A stretch of DNA of 64,000 nt, taken from the NCBI GenBank assembly GCA_963724805.1, contig CAVRWA010000001.1:143715-207714 (forward strand), given 5' to 3'. A model generated the notes under the pieces. That model was not told the origin of the DNA and ran no database searches. It saw only the letters and a program-made list of their open reading frames with translations. Source of the DNA: CAVQZA01 sp963724805. GTDB lineage: Bacteria; Actinomycetota; Thermoleophilia; Gaiellales; Gaiellaceae. The position numbers were made by a program, and so were the translations under genes. Shown here piece by piece: positions 8,192 through 15,841 of the stretch. Numbering within the stretch: position 1 is the stretch's first letter; each line of letters begins with the position of its first letter.

Positions 8192-9339
8192 GCATTGCTC
8201 CCTTCTCCGGTCACAACAATTGGCACAGGGCTTTCGGACTCGAGCTCGAATCGCGTCGGTGACTCCCACTTGCAGTGGGCGACCCGCGGTCGGCAGATCG
8301 CCTTGACCGTGGCGTGCATCATCGTGGCCCGATAGACGAGGTCGAGGACGATGATCGCCGGGGCCAGCAGTGCGAGACGCGGCTTTCGAAGCGCGATCGC
8401 AGCCACCGAGATCCAGACGACGCTCGAACCTAGGTAGAACGCCAAGAACCAGAGCGGATCGACCCAGCTGCTCAGGAAGATCATCAGCGGAACGATCGCC
8501 AGCGGCTCGACCATGTAGGGCACCCAGTCGATCAGGAGTGCGAGGTACGCGAGGTCGAAGAACGAGAAGCGGATCCCGAGCCGTCTCTTGGAATCAGGCT
8601 GGATCGGATTCCCGAGCCGGTGTCCCCGAATCGACTGGAACTGCCCCCACGACCAGCGCACGGTCTGTCCGTACCACTCGCGGAACGTGTGTGGGTCCAT
8701 CGTCCAGGATCGAGCCTCGTGGACGTACGCGACCCGGCCGAGCCGTCGGCGGACGATCTCGGCGAGCCAGTACATGTCGTCGATCGCGTAGGGCGCGTCC
8801 TCCTTGATCAGCTGCCCGAACACTTCGGCGCGGAAGACCGAGTTCGCCCCGCAGATCACGTTGACGACCCGGAGCGCGTTCTGACCCCGCTTGATGGTCG
8901 CCTGGTACGACCAGTACATGAACGCTCGCATCGCGATGAACGGGTTCCAGCGTTGGGCGTGGTTCCAGACCGACTCGATCCGTCCGGAAGCCACCGCAAT
9001 GCGCGGATCCCCGTCCATCCTCTCCGTGATCTCGGTCACGTAGTCGGCGGCGACGGTCGTGTCGTCGTCGAGGACGGCGATGTAGTCGTAGCGCGCGATC
9101 AGGTCGAACCGCTGCGTGCCTACTCGCAAGGCCTCCGGCTTGCCGCCGCTTACTTCGCGCGCAAGCACGGCTGCCCCGGCGCGGCGAGCAACCTCTGCCG
9201 TCTGATCGGTGGAGCCGTCCGAGACGACGAACACATCCGCCTGGTCGATCGCCGAGCGGATCACGCCGCCTATCGTCGCCTCGCCGTTCTTGCACGCGAT
9301 CAGAACCGCCGTCCTGTGCCGCATCCGCAGTGCCGACAT
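8188..9339 (-). CDS. Family 2 (processive-type) membrane glycosyltransferase
   Basis: A 383-aa GT2 enzyme. Its GT-A core has TAVLIACKNGEATIGG at the start, VVSDGSTD, and the metal-binding AVLDDDT. QTVRWSWGQ is the Q-x-x-R-W-like motif of processive enzymes (hyaluronan/cellulose synthase type). Three or more membrane helices follow (FFDLAYLALLIDW, IVPLMIFLSSW, VVWISVAAIAL). It probably assembles or exports an envelope polysaccharide from the sugar nucleotide made by the next gene. ATG 9339 sits just downstream of a purine-rich GGGAGAGAGGG; an in-frame ATG at 9324 is less likely. Confidence 0.88.
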   Translation of the reverse strand: MSALRMRHRTAVLIACKNGEATIGGVIRSAIDQADVFVVSDGSTDQTAEVARRAGAAVLAREVSGGKPEALRVGTQRFDLIARYDYIAVLDDDTTVAADYVTEITERMDGDPRIAVASGRIESVWNHAQRWNPFIAMRAFMYWSYQATIKRGQNALRVVNVICGANSVFRAEVFGQLIKEDAPYAIDDMYWLAEIVRRRLGRVAYVHEARSWTMDPHTFREWYGQTVRWSWGQFQSIRGHRLGNPIQPDSKRRLGIRFSFFDLAYLALLIDWVPYMVEPLAIVPLMIFLSSWVDPLWFLAFYLGSSVVWISVAAIALRKPRLALLAPAIIVLDLVYRATMMHATVKAICRPRVAHCKWESPTRFELESESPVPIVVTGEGSNA

Positions 9340-9369
9340 ACCCTCTCTCCCCGGTCTAGAGTGGCCCGG

Positions 9370-10104
9370 ATGGTTCGACGTCTCGCGCCGTGTTGCCGGC
9401 CACTGCTCAGAAGATATGCCGCTCCTGCCGCAACCGAACCCACGGAGGTCCAGGGCTCTCCTGGACCATGGTCGGGTCGTGAACGCCCGCTCGTGGGGGT
9501 CGAACAGGGGCGCGCGCTCCGCTGTCGAACAACCACCTCCATCGACATCGTCCCGACGCTCCAACGTTCAACGTGGCGCCTGCTCGCTTTGGTGGCGGCT
9601 GGACTGATCGCCTCGGCGAGCCTCGAGGTGGGTATGGCGCACGCGCGCGAGACGAGCGCCGAGCGGAGCCGGGTGAGCCGGTTCGAAACGAGCCTGATCG
9701 GCCGGATCAACCTGCTCCGGCGCACGCACCACCTGGGCGCACTCAAGATCTCGCGCGATCTCTTCGCCGCGGCTCGCGAGCACGACGAGCAGATGATCCG
9801 GTTCGGGTACTTCGGTCACGCCTCGCACGACGGATCGCCTTCTTGGCAGCGCGTGTCGTCCTACTATCGGCCGCAGCTTCGGCACGGGTGGGCAGTCGGC
9901 GAGAATCTCCTGTCGGCGAGTCCCGGCGTGAGCCCGCAGGCCGCGCTTGCAGCCTGGCTCGCATCGCCGGAGCACCGGGCAACGATCCTGACCGCCGGCT
10001 GGCGCGAGATCGGTCTCGCCGTCCTGCACGTGAGCTCGGCGCCCGGAGTGTTCGCCGGGGAGCCGACGACGGTGATCACCGCCGACTTCGGCGTGCGCTC
10101 CTGA
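9370..10104 (+). CDS. Secreted CAP (SCP/PR-1-like) domain protein
   Basis: A signal or anchor helix (WRLLALVAAGLIASASLEVG) is followed by a CAP domain. Its landmarks are INLLRRTHHLGAL, REHDEQMIRFGYFGH, VGENLL, and AWLASPEHRATILTAGWREIGLAV. Bacterial CAP proteins are extracellular, with unknown or lipid/peptidase-like roles. The start is uncertain: ATG 9370 gives a long N-terminal extension and GTG 9493 gives a more usual length; neither has a good ribosome-binding site. It is transcribed divergently from the glycosyltransferase operon. Confidence 0.8.
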   Translation: MVRRLAPCCRPLLRRYAAPAATEPTEVQGSPGPWSGRERPLVGVEQGRALRCRTTTSIDIVPTLQRSTWRLLALVAAGLIASASLEVGMAHARETSAERSRVSRFETSLIGRINLLRRTHHLGALKISRDLFAAAREHDEQMIRFGYFGHASHDGSPSWQRVSSYYRPQLRHGWAVGENLLSASPGVSPQAALAAWLASPEHRATILTAGWREIGLAVLHVSSAPGVFAGEPTTVITADFGVRS

Positions 10105-10273
10105 CGTCAGCGCTCGGCGAGCCGCCCGAGCTCGAGTCCGCCGTCAACCCCAAGGTGGGGGAGTCGCCAAGCGGAAGGTCGAGGGTGGGCGGGCGCGACG
10201 TGTGGGACAGTGAGCCGGGGACAGGGGAGCCAGCGAGATGCTGACTTCGAAGATGCTTCTCGGAGGGGGATTC

Positions 10274-10429
10274 ATGAGCACTGTCAATGTTTCAGGTCAA
10301 GGGCGTGCGCTGCCGTTCACCGGCCTGGCGGCGCTGCCGCTGCTTCTGATCGGTGCTGTTCTCAGCATCGTCGGGGGTCTGACGGCTCTGATCGGGCCCA
10401 AGCGCAAGGCGACAACGCCGAACGGGTAA
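10274..10429 (+). CDS. LPFTG sorting-signal microprotein (51 aa)
   Basis: The peptide is almost only a cell-wall sorting signal: 12 N-terminal residues, LPFTG, a ~25-residue hydrophobic helix (LAALPLLLIGAVLSIVGG), then the positively charged tail KRK. It lacks a signal peptide. GGAGGGGG lies 4 bp before ATG 10274; an in-frame ATG at 10238 would extend it. The stop is 2 bp before the sortase start, so the pair is an operon. It could be a dedicated sortase substrate, a decoy, or the relic of a larger wall protein. Confidence 0.7.
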   Translation: MSTVNVSGQGRALPFTGLAALPLLLIGAVLSIVGGLTALIGPKRKATTPNG

Positions 10430-10431
10430 CC

Positions 10432-11106
10432 ATGCGCCGGGGGATCGGACTGTCGGTCCTCGGCGTCGGCGTCGCGCTCGTCGCGTGGGTGGGGGTGACG
10501 TTGGTCTGGGGTGATCCGTTCACGTCGCTCTACACCCGCCACGCTCAGCATGCTCTCGCACGCGAGCTGGATCGGACCGACGCGACGTGGCGTGAAGCCG
10601 ACCGACGTGGAGGCACAGGACGCGCGACCACGAGGGACGTAGCGGCGTTTCTCAGGACGCGCGCGCGGCGATTCGAGCGCAGCCTGCGGGACGGCGCCCC
10701 CATCGGGCGAATCGTCATCCCGCGCATCCATCTCGAGATGGTGGTCGTCGAGGGGACGAGCGCGAGCGACCTCGAGAAGGGACCGGGGCACTACGATGCC
10801 GAAACGGGAGTCGACACGTCTCTGCCGGGACTGGGAGCGGTGATCGCGATCGCCGGTCATCGCACGACGTTCCTGCACCCCTTCCGTCACATCGACGAGC
10901 TTCGGCCCGGCGACAAGATCTATCTCGACATGCCATACGGAACGTTCCGGTACTCGGTGTACTTCCACCGGGTCGTCGTGCCGACCGACTGGTCGATCCT
11001 GCGACCCAGACCGTACGAGAAGCTCGTGCTCACCGCGTGCCATCCGCTGTACTCAGCGTCCCACCGCCTGGCCGTCTTTGCCCGCCTCGAAGGCGAAACG
11101 ACCTGA
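10432..11106 (+). CDS. Class D/E-type sortase
   Basis: A 224-aa membrane-anchored transpeptidase. An N-terminal helix (LSVLGVGVALVAWVGVTLVW) anchors a sortase beta-barrel with catalytic His143 (AGHRTT), Cys203 in LTACHP and Arg212 in HRLAVFARL. The IGRIVIPRI strand is typical of the fold. Sortases cleave LP-x-T-G motifs and join the protein to the wall. The adjacent LPFTG microprotein, 2 bp upstream, is the obvious candidate substrate. Confidence 0.93.
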   Translation: MRRGIGLSVLGVGVALVAWVGVTLVWGDPFTSLYTRHAQHALARELDRTDATWREADRRGGTGRATTRDVAAFLRTRARRFERSLRDGAPIGRIVIPRIHLEMVVVEGTSASDLEKGPGHYDAETGVDTSLPGLGAVIAIAGHRTTFLHPFRHIDELRPGDKIYLDMPYGTFRYSVYFHRVVVPTDWSILRPRPYEKLVLTACHPLYSASHRLAVFARLEGETT

Positions 11107-11116
11107 GGGCTCGACG

Positions 11117-12028
11117 ATGCCGATGATCCGCTCGTGTGCAGCTCGCGGCTGCTCGACGCTGACAATGGGGGAGCGATGCCTGGAGCACGAGCCGCCGGCC
11201 GGCGACTCGGCGACCTTCCCGCGGGGTCGGCCGTACCAACCGGTTCGCTCACCCTCGGTCTCACGGACCGGCACACGTTCGCCCCGAGCGATCCGAATTG
11301 GCCAGGTGATCGCTGTGTTCCTGGCCGCACTGGGGCTCCCGGCATCGGCCGTCCCGGCCGACAGTCGCGCGGCGGCCTCGGGCACCTACCCGACGCACAC
11401 GAACATCACCGCCACGGTCTTCTGGATCGGCGAGCCGGTGGGAAAAGGATCGACCGAGAACAACGCCGTCTCTGCCTACGACGATCGGTGGCTGGAGCAC
11501 TACGGCGGCGTCGACGACCACAAGTATGTTCGCCGGTTTCCGTACTTCCCGAGGTTCGTACCCCGCGAGAACCCGTTCTACCTCGACGTACCGTACGACG
11601 ACTTCCTCGACGACGGCACCCCCAGAGCGGGCCGGATGCGCGACGTCCCGTGGGCCGGCGCCGAATCGGATCAGCTCGCTGCTGCGACGAAGCGGAACAG
11701 CCCGTTCTCACTGATGAAGAACAGGTGGGTCAGGATCTCACACGCGTCGAGGGGGGCCGTCCGCACCTGCTACGGCCAGGTCGAGGATGCCGGGCCTTAC
11801 CTCTACGACGATGTCGACTACGTCTTCGGGAGCGGCGACCGGAGGCCCAGAAGCCGCCGAGCTCACAATGCCGGAATCGATGTGAGTCCGGCCCTGAGAG
11901 ACTGCCTCGGCTTCACCGGGCTGAACAACGATTCAAATCGGGTCAGCTGGCAGTTCGTCGCTCAGAACGAGCTCCCTCCCGGCCCCTGGCTGCGCATCGT
12001 CACGACTCGGCAGGTGTTCTGGCCGTAG
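11117..12028 (+). CDS. Secreted protein of unknown function with Cys/His N-terminal motif
   Basis: The first ~25 residues carry CAARGC, then RCLEH, a small zinc-knuckle-like motif. A hydrophobic segment follows (VIAVFLAALGLPASAV), then a ~220-residue domain. The stretch containing CYGQVEDAGPY, YVFGSGDRRP and AGIDVSPALRDCLGF resembles unnamed actinobacterial secreted proteins and faintly a double-psi barrel (RlpA-like). The true start could be a later GTG near 11306 just before the hydrophobic segment. It follows the sortase gene by 10 bp, so co-transcription is likely. It has no LPxTG motif. Confidence 0.65.
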   Translation: MPMIRSCAARGCSTLTMGERCLEHEPPAGDSATFPRGRPYQPVRSPSVSRTGTRSPRAIRIGQVIAVFLAALGLPASAVPADSRAAASGTYPTHTNITATVFWIGEPVGKGSTENNAVSAYDDRWLEHYGGVDDHKYVRRFPYFPRFVPRENPFYLDVPYDDFLDDGTPRAGRMRDVPWAGAESDQLAAATKRNSPFSLMKNRWVRISHASRGAVRTCYGQVEDAGPYLYDDVDYVFGSGDRRPRSRRAHNAGIDVSPALRDCLGFTGLNNDSNRVSWQFVAQNELPPGPWLRIVTTRQVFWP

Positions 12029-12084
12029 GAGGCCGACGGACCCAGCCGCGAATCGTCGCGGCCGAGTGTGAACGCGAAGCTGCC

Positions 12085-12291
12085 CTAGGCGGCGATGCTC
12101 GGCTCGAGCCTGGCGCGACGCGCGCGCAGCTCGATCGCGCGCTGAAGGTCGATGCCGTGACTTGCCGCGAGCAGGATCGCAGCCTCAGGGCCATACCCTG
12201 CGCGGAGAAGCTTTTCGTGGCGGCGATCGAAGACTCGATCCGTCTTGTCACGTCCTGCGGACTCGTCTTTCGGTGCGATCGCCGGGCTCAT
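12085..12291 (-). CDS. Small conserved protein (68 aa), paralogue of 35250-35459
   Basis: The core is KTDRVFDRRHEKLLRAGYGP followed by EAAILLAASHGIDLQRAIEL. The paralogue at 35 kb has DRVLHWRRKELRRAGYG and INLDRAIELRAG at the same positions. ATG 12291 has a GGAGG-type site ~8 bp upstream. I recall similar proteins of unknown function in Thermoleophilia and other actinobacteria. It is preceded by a structured leader conserved with the paralogue. Confidence 0.65.
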   Translation of the reverse strand: MSPAIAPKDESAGRDKTDRVFDRRHEKLLRAGYGPEAAILLAASHGIDLQRAIELRARRARLEPSIAA

Positions 12292-12443
12292 TGCGTTCCT
12301 CCAAGGCCGGAAGGAAGGGAGTCGGCCCTGGAGCCGCCCAGGGCCGACTCGTTGTCTGGGGTCGGCCCCCGCCGCATCGGGGTCGACCTCACTGCCCTCC
12401 GCCTGCTCGCACCGCATCGGAGCAGGCGAGATGAGTTCTACGC
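12292..12443 (-). promoter_or_regulatory. Conserved three-hairpin 5' leader, copy 1
   Basis: Three hairpins occur in order 5'-3' on the minus strand. H1 (12401-12427) has an 8-bp perfect stem GCCTGCTC/GAGCAGGC. H2 (12361-12387) has GTCG and CCCCG arms around ATGCGG. H3 (12319-12350) has a 13-bp stem around GCGGCT. H1 and H2 loops both contain GATGCGG. After H3 come a pyrimidine-rich CCTTCCTTCC and then GGAGG and the start codon. The same arrangement stands before the paralogue at 35460-35611. It is probably a cis-regulatory RNA; it does not match a riboswitch class I know. Confidence 0.55.
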
Positions 12444-12575
12444 CCCGACGGCGACTACACGAATCACTCTTCAGGTGGTTCATGCGGCCGCTTCACTTTC
12501 ACCCACTTGGGGCATGACACGTCACAACCTGCCGAGGATGCTGAGACCTGCGTGGAGGCCGCAACCACGCGCAAG

Positions 12576-12618
12576 CGACTGTCGAGGCGGCGGGGGCCGC
12601 AGCCCCCGCCTCCAGTCG
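12576..12618. terminator. Long GC-rich hairpin
   Basis: CGACTG...GAGGCGG-C-GGGGGC pairs with GCCCCCGCCTC...CAGTCG around a CGCA loop, about 17 bp with a few bulged bases. It lies between the small-protein leader and the gene at 12771, so it may terminate transcription coming from either side. Confidence 0.5.
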
Positions 12619-12770
12619 CTCCTCAGGGGATCAGAGGCGAGTGCCGACGCGACACACGACCGGAACCAGCTGATCGGCGTCGTCGTCCCGACGGCGTCTC
12701 GCTCTGAGCGCAAGCATCGCCTCCCGACTAACCCGGGTGAGCTCGTGCCGTGCGATTGTTCGCCGCACGT

Positions 12771-13379
12771 ATGAGCACGATCGTTCTTCGCGGAGGGGTC
12801 GAGGTCGAGAGTCCACTCGAGCTTGCGCTCGAGTTCCTGGTGGCGTATTCGGGTTACGACGGCCACGACACCTCGGGCCAAATGTCGTTCGACGAGAGTG
12901 ACCTAAGGCTGGCGAACCGGGGCGGCGCCCGCATCTCGGCGGCCGAGATCGCAGCGATCCTCGAACGCCGCGCCGCGATCGAACGAGCCCTGCGCAGGGT
13001 CCACCCCGACGCGTCGCTGGCAGACGCGACGAGCTCGATCCCGTGGATCCCGCTGACGCGGCTCTTCGACGCGTTCGCGGACACCCGGGGGATCGGCTTC
13101 TCGAAGATGACGAAAGCGCTGCATCCGAAGCGGCCGGCCCTGATCCCGATGCTGGACAGCGTCGTTCAGGCGTACCTCTCGAGCGACGATCCCGAGACGC
13201 GTGCGTCCGACTCGTTCGGGGAACGCGCCACCGCGTTCGTCCGCAGCTACAAGCGAGACCTGGACCGCAACCGATCGGCACTACAGGAGCTCCAGCAAGA
13301 GCTAGCGAGTCGCACGTACCGGCTCACCGAGGTGCGAATCCTCGACCTCGTGATCTGGTCCGTATCGGCCGCGACCTGA
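12771..13379 (+). CDS. DUF6308-like protein of unknown function
   Basis: A 202-aa soluble protein. RTLFDAF-like and GFSKMTKALHPKRPALIPMLDSVV segments match a family I recall as DUF6308, often annotated only as hypothetical; the name is tentative. GHDTSGQMSFDESDLRLANR near the N-terminus is a possible substrate-binding segment. ATG 12771 is chosen; a GTG at 12750 would add seven residues. No neighbour suggests a role. Confidence 0.65.
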   Translation: MSTIVLRGGVEVESPLELALEFLVAYSGYDGHDTSGQMSFDESDLRLANRGGARISAAEIAAILERRAAIERALRRVHPDASLADATSSIPWIPLTRLFDAFADTRGIGFSKMTKALHPKRPALIPMLDSVVQAYLSSDDPETRASDSFGERATAFVRSYKRDLDRNRSALQELQQELASRTYRLTEVRILDLVIWSVSAAT

Positions 13380-13510
13380 AGGAATGCACCTCCTGAGACA
13401 GCTCATCAAGCTCGAAGACAATGCGGCGCTCGAGCATGGCGGCATTGGGGCGTTGACACACAGAGGACGTGGCGGGATCCTCGGTGTCTTGATCCCGATT
13501 TGAGGAGGCG

Positions 13511-13966
13511 ATGATGCCTATTCGGCGCTCGACAGAACTTGTGGAGCACGCAAAGGCGGCGCACAAGGCGTTCGAGGAGCGTGACAACGATTGGTTCGAG
13601 AAGCACACTGCATCGGGCGATGTGATCGCATTTGGCACGGATCCGGAAGAGATGTTTCGCGGTCGCGCCGCTGTGCTTGGCCTCACGGCCGAAGAAGTCG
13701 CCGAGATCAACGAACGCGCAGGCATCAAGGTCGAGTTCGACGAGCCGGAAGCCTATGAAGCGGGGGATGCGGGCTGGATCCTGACGCACGGGCGCTTCGT
13801 TCTCTCAGACGGCACCTCTATACCGGTGCGCTCGCTGACCTTCGTTGTTCGCGAGGACGGAGTGTGGAAGGCAGGTGTAAGCGGGATCTCGGTCGTCGTT
13901 CCTAACGATTTGCTGACACCGGGGTCTCCACTCGTGACATCGGCGGTGGACTCGGGGGCCGCATAG
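13511..13966 (+). CDS. SnoaL/NTF2-like domain protein
   Basis: A 151-aa cone-fold protein. HAKAAHKAFEERDNDWFEKHTASGDVIAFGTDPEEMFRG at the N-terminus and GWILTHGRFVLSDG and RSLTFVVREDGVWKAG later are the usual NTF2-like helix and sheet elements. Such proteins bind small ligands or act as cyclases/isomerases. GAGGAGG lies 5-6 bp before ATG 13511. The last bases overlap the start of the ~990-bp duplicated segment. Confidence 0.8.
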   Translation: MMPIRRSTELVEHAKAAHKAFEERDNDWFEKHTASGDVIAFGTDPEEMFRGRAAVLGLTAEEVAEINERAGIKVEFDEPEAYEAGDAGWILTHGRFVLSDGTSIPVRSLTFVVREDGVWKAGVSGISVVVPNDLLTPGSPLVTSAVDSGAA

Positions 13967-14100
13967 TCGTGTAAGAGGATGTAAAGGGAATACCGCTATT
14001 GCGTAATACCTGAGCAGTGCGCGTGCGGCGCGTGTTGATCGCGGCTATGTTCGTCGTAGCGCGCAGGCTTTAGCGTTGAGGCCGTCGAGGGTTTCGCACC

Positions 14101-14173
14101 TTCCTTTTCGACTCTTGCGCCGGGCCTGGGCGGCACTTTCCTTTTCGACAGTCGCGCCCGGCCCGAATGGGCG
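14101..14173 (+). repeat. Tandem ~35-bp repeat upstream of the secreted-protein gene
   Basis: Two units share TTCCTTTTCGAC followed by a GCGCC-GGGCC type stretch and GGGCG. The same pair is present before the second gene copy (around 59156-59230). Position ~30-100 bp before the start codon suggests regulator-binding sites or promoter elements. Confidence 0.5.
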
Positions 14174-14204
14174 TTGGTCGTCGACGGAGCCTCTAGGAGG
14201 CGCA

Positions 14205-14891
14205 ATGAAGAAACTCATCCTGATCGCAGCGAGCGTGATCGCGCTCGTGTTCGCGACTTCCGCGGCCGCGGCACTGGTTCCGGGCGTCTTCGACCCGGGT
14301 AACACGGGCTGTCCGGTCGCGACCTATAGCAACGGCGTCCTGCACCTGGCGAAGAACTGTCCGACGCCGACGAACGCCGCTGCCGGCGCGGACATCACCG
14401 GGTTCACAGGCGCGACGTTCGCGAGCGGGTCGTTCACCCTCGCTAGCGCCGGCCAGTGCAACGGCGGCTCGCCGCGGTTCGACGTGTACACGACCACGCA
14501 GTCGCCGTTCTTCCTCGGCTGCAACAACGTCACGCCGACAATGAATGCCAACGGCAGCGCGACCTACACCTTCAACGCGGCAACGATCGCGGCAGCCGGC
14601 GGACAGGTGCCGTTCCCGACCGGGACGATCCAGTCCATCGATGTGCTCGTTGACGTGCAGGGCAGCGCCGACCTGACGGCGATCACGGTCAACGGCGTGA
14701 CGCAGGTGCCTGTCGTATCGCCGGTTGGCCCGCCGACCTCCAAGGACGCCTGTAAGCACGGCGGCTGGAAGACGTTCAACAATCCCACGTTCAAGAACCA
14801 GGGCCAGTGCGTGAGCTACGTCGCCTCACACGGCCACAAGCAGCACCACCACAACAAGCAGAACCACGGCAAGCACCACAACGAGCACTAG
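14205..14891 (+). CDS. Secreted protein with C-terminal CKHGGW...GQCVSYV motif, copy 1
   Basis: A 228-aa protein with a signal peptide (KKLILIAASVIALVFATSAAAA). A beta-rich middle contains paired cysteines (CPVATYSNGVL, KNCPTP, QCNGGSP, GCNNVT). The tail reads DACKHGGWKTF...FKNQGQCVSYV, a short motif found at the end of many actinobacterial exported proteins, followed by a His/Lys/Asn-rich end that may bind metal or wall polymers. GGAGG lies 5 bp before ATG 14205. The near-identical copy is at 58437-59126. Function unknown. Confidence 0.85.
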   Translation: MKKLILIAASVIALVFATSAAAALVPGVFDPGNTGCPVATYSNGVLHLAKNCPTPTNAAAGADITGFTGATFASGSFTLASAGQCNGGSPRFDVYTTTQSPFFLGCNNVTPTMNANGSATYTFNAATIAAAGGQVPFPTGTIQSIDVLVDVQGSADLTAITVNGVTQVPVVSPVGPPTSKDACKHGGWKTFNNPTFKNQGQCVSYVASHGHKQHHHNKQNHGKHHNEH

Positions 14892-14906
14892 GGTCAAAGC
14901 CCAGCC

Positions 14907-14939
14907 GAGTCGGGAACGTCCTCAGGGCGTTCCCGACTC
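14907..14939 (+). terminator. Terminator of secreted-protein gene, copy 1
   Basis: GAGTCGGGAACG and CGTTCCCGACTC form a perfect 12-bp stem with a 9-nt loop, 16 bp after the stop codon. The other gene copy keeps the stem exactly but has a different loop, supporting hairpin function. Confidence 0.75.
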
Positions 14940-15162
14940 TCGAGGCCGGCCAGAGGTTCCTACGCCCCCCGCGTGCGCCCGCTCGCAGCCTTCGTCCCTC
15001 GCGCGCACGCGCGCTCGAGGGAGAACCAGTAAGAGCCGCAGACATGGTTTCCACGCCGAAGGTACTGCGTGAACTTGCTGCTCGCGTCGACCAGTTGCCA
15101 AGCGTGGTCAGCGGGTGGCCTGGGGCGGATCGGCGGTCCCGCTTGGGACTCCCGGTGCGCGG

Positions 15163-15486
15163 TCAGCCAGTCATCGAGTCGTGCAGCTCGTACCACGTTT
15201 CGCGGTTCGGGGGGGCGAAGTCGCTGTCCGCACTTTGGGCGGCGGCGATCGCCATAGGCTCGATGATCGGGTTGAGCCGCTCGGCAATGAACTTCTCGCC
15301 CTGTTCGCGCGTCTCCCAGACGTCGAAGATGCGGAAGACGCCAGCGTCATGGTCGAAGCCAGCCGTATGAATCAGGAGACCGTCAGGGGCGTCTTGAAGA
15401 TTGAGCGCCGAAGCGACGGCGTCGTAGTTCTTGGTGCTCGTGTCACCGTCTTGGATCTCGAACTCCTGGAGGAATGCGATTGCCAC
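15163..15486 (-). CDS. Small dimeric alpha/beta-barrel-like protein
   Basis: A 107-aa protein. VAIAFLQEFEIQDGDT..NYDAVASAL..GLLIHTAGFD..AGVFRIFDVWETREQGEKFIAERLNPI follows the strand-helix pattern of ABM-type dimeric barrels (a fold, not a specific enzyme). GTG 15486 is chosen because GGAG lies 6 bp upstream. It is isolated, on the opposite strand to its neighbours, so it may belong to the accessory region. Confidence 0.7.
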   Translation of the reverse strand: MAIAFLQEFEIQDGDTSTKNYDAVASALNLQDAPDGLLIHTAGFDHDAGVFRIFDVWETREQGEKFIAERLNPIIEPMAIAAAQSADSDFAPPNRETWYELHDSMTG

Positions 15487-15841
15487 TCTCTGCTCCTCTC
15501 GGTCGGTACCCGTCATCGTATGGAATGTCCCCGAAGCGGTTCTTGGTCAGCTGGCTTCGACTCTGTCAGCCGTGTTAGGGGGAACGGGCAGGCACCGGAT
15601 CCGTCTCGGGTTCCTACCAGTGGTGATTTGCCGTCAGCCACCCCCTACCCATCCCCCCAGAAGCACGGTACATCAGTAGGCGACAAGAACCGAGATCGTC
15701 GAACCTCTGTCTGCCCACCGTCCTCGGCGGGCCTGGATCGCGTCCCCCACGCGCGCGCGATCGGCTCGATCGTGCTCACGGCCGAGCCGATGCCCACCCC
15801 GCAGACGACTATTCGAGGGCGGGGCCTGCTCGCGCTCGACA
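15487..15841. other. Intergenic stretch, no gene recognised
   Basis: About 355 bp. A short GGAATGTCCCCGA at ~15530 resembles the right half of the R1 repeat but lacks the left half. No convincing coding frame or hairpin. Confidence 0.4.

Larger units (their letters stand above)
13964..14953 (+). repeat. ~990-bp duplicated segment, copy 1 (inverted copy at 58376-59366)
   Basis: From TAGTCGTGTAAGAG (13964) to GGCCGGCCAG (14953) this segment matches 59366-58376 in reverse orientation with scattered substitutions. It includes ~240 bp upstream DNA, the secreted-protein gene and its terminator. The flanks on both sides diverge abruptly, so a defined unit was duplicated. Confidence 0.85.

Noticed and set aside
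9209..9607. Plus-strand frame over the start of the glycosyltransferase gene
   Set aside because: Overlaps well-supported genes on both strands and has no domain.
10155..10180. Sequence resembling the 5' end and D-arm of a tRNA-Gln (GGGGAGTCGCCAAGCGGAAGG)
   Set aside because: No anticodon arm, T-arm or matching acceptor follows within 80 bp; probably chance.
11098..11275. HNH-endonuclease-like N-terminus in the 11117 gene (C-x4-C..C-x2-H)
   Set aside because: No HNH catalytic motif follows; the rest is a secreted domain.
12358..12450. Plus-strand peptide GPRRIGVDLTA..RLL..PHRSRRDEFYA conserved between 12 and 35 kb
   Set aside because: No shared start or stop and surrounding frames are unrelated; the minus-strand hairpins and downstream paralogous genes explain the conservation better. 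Kept as a caveat.
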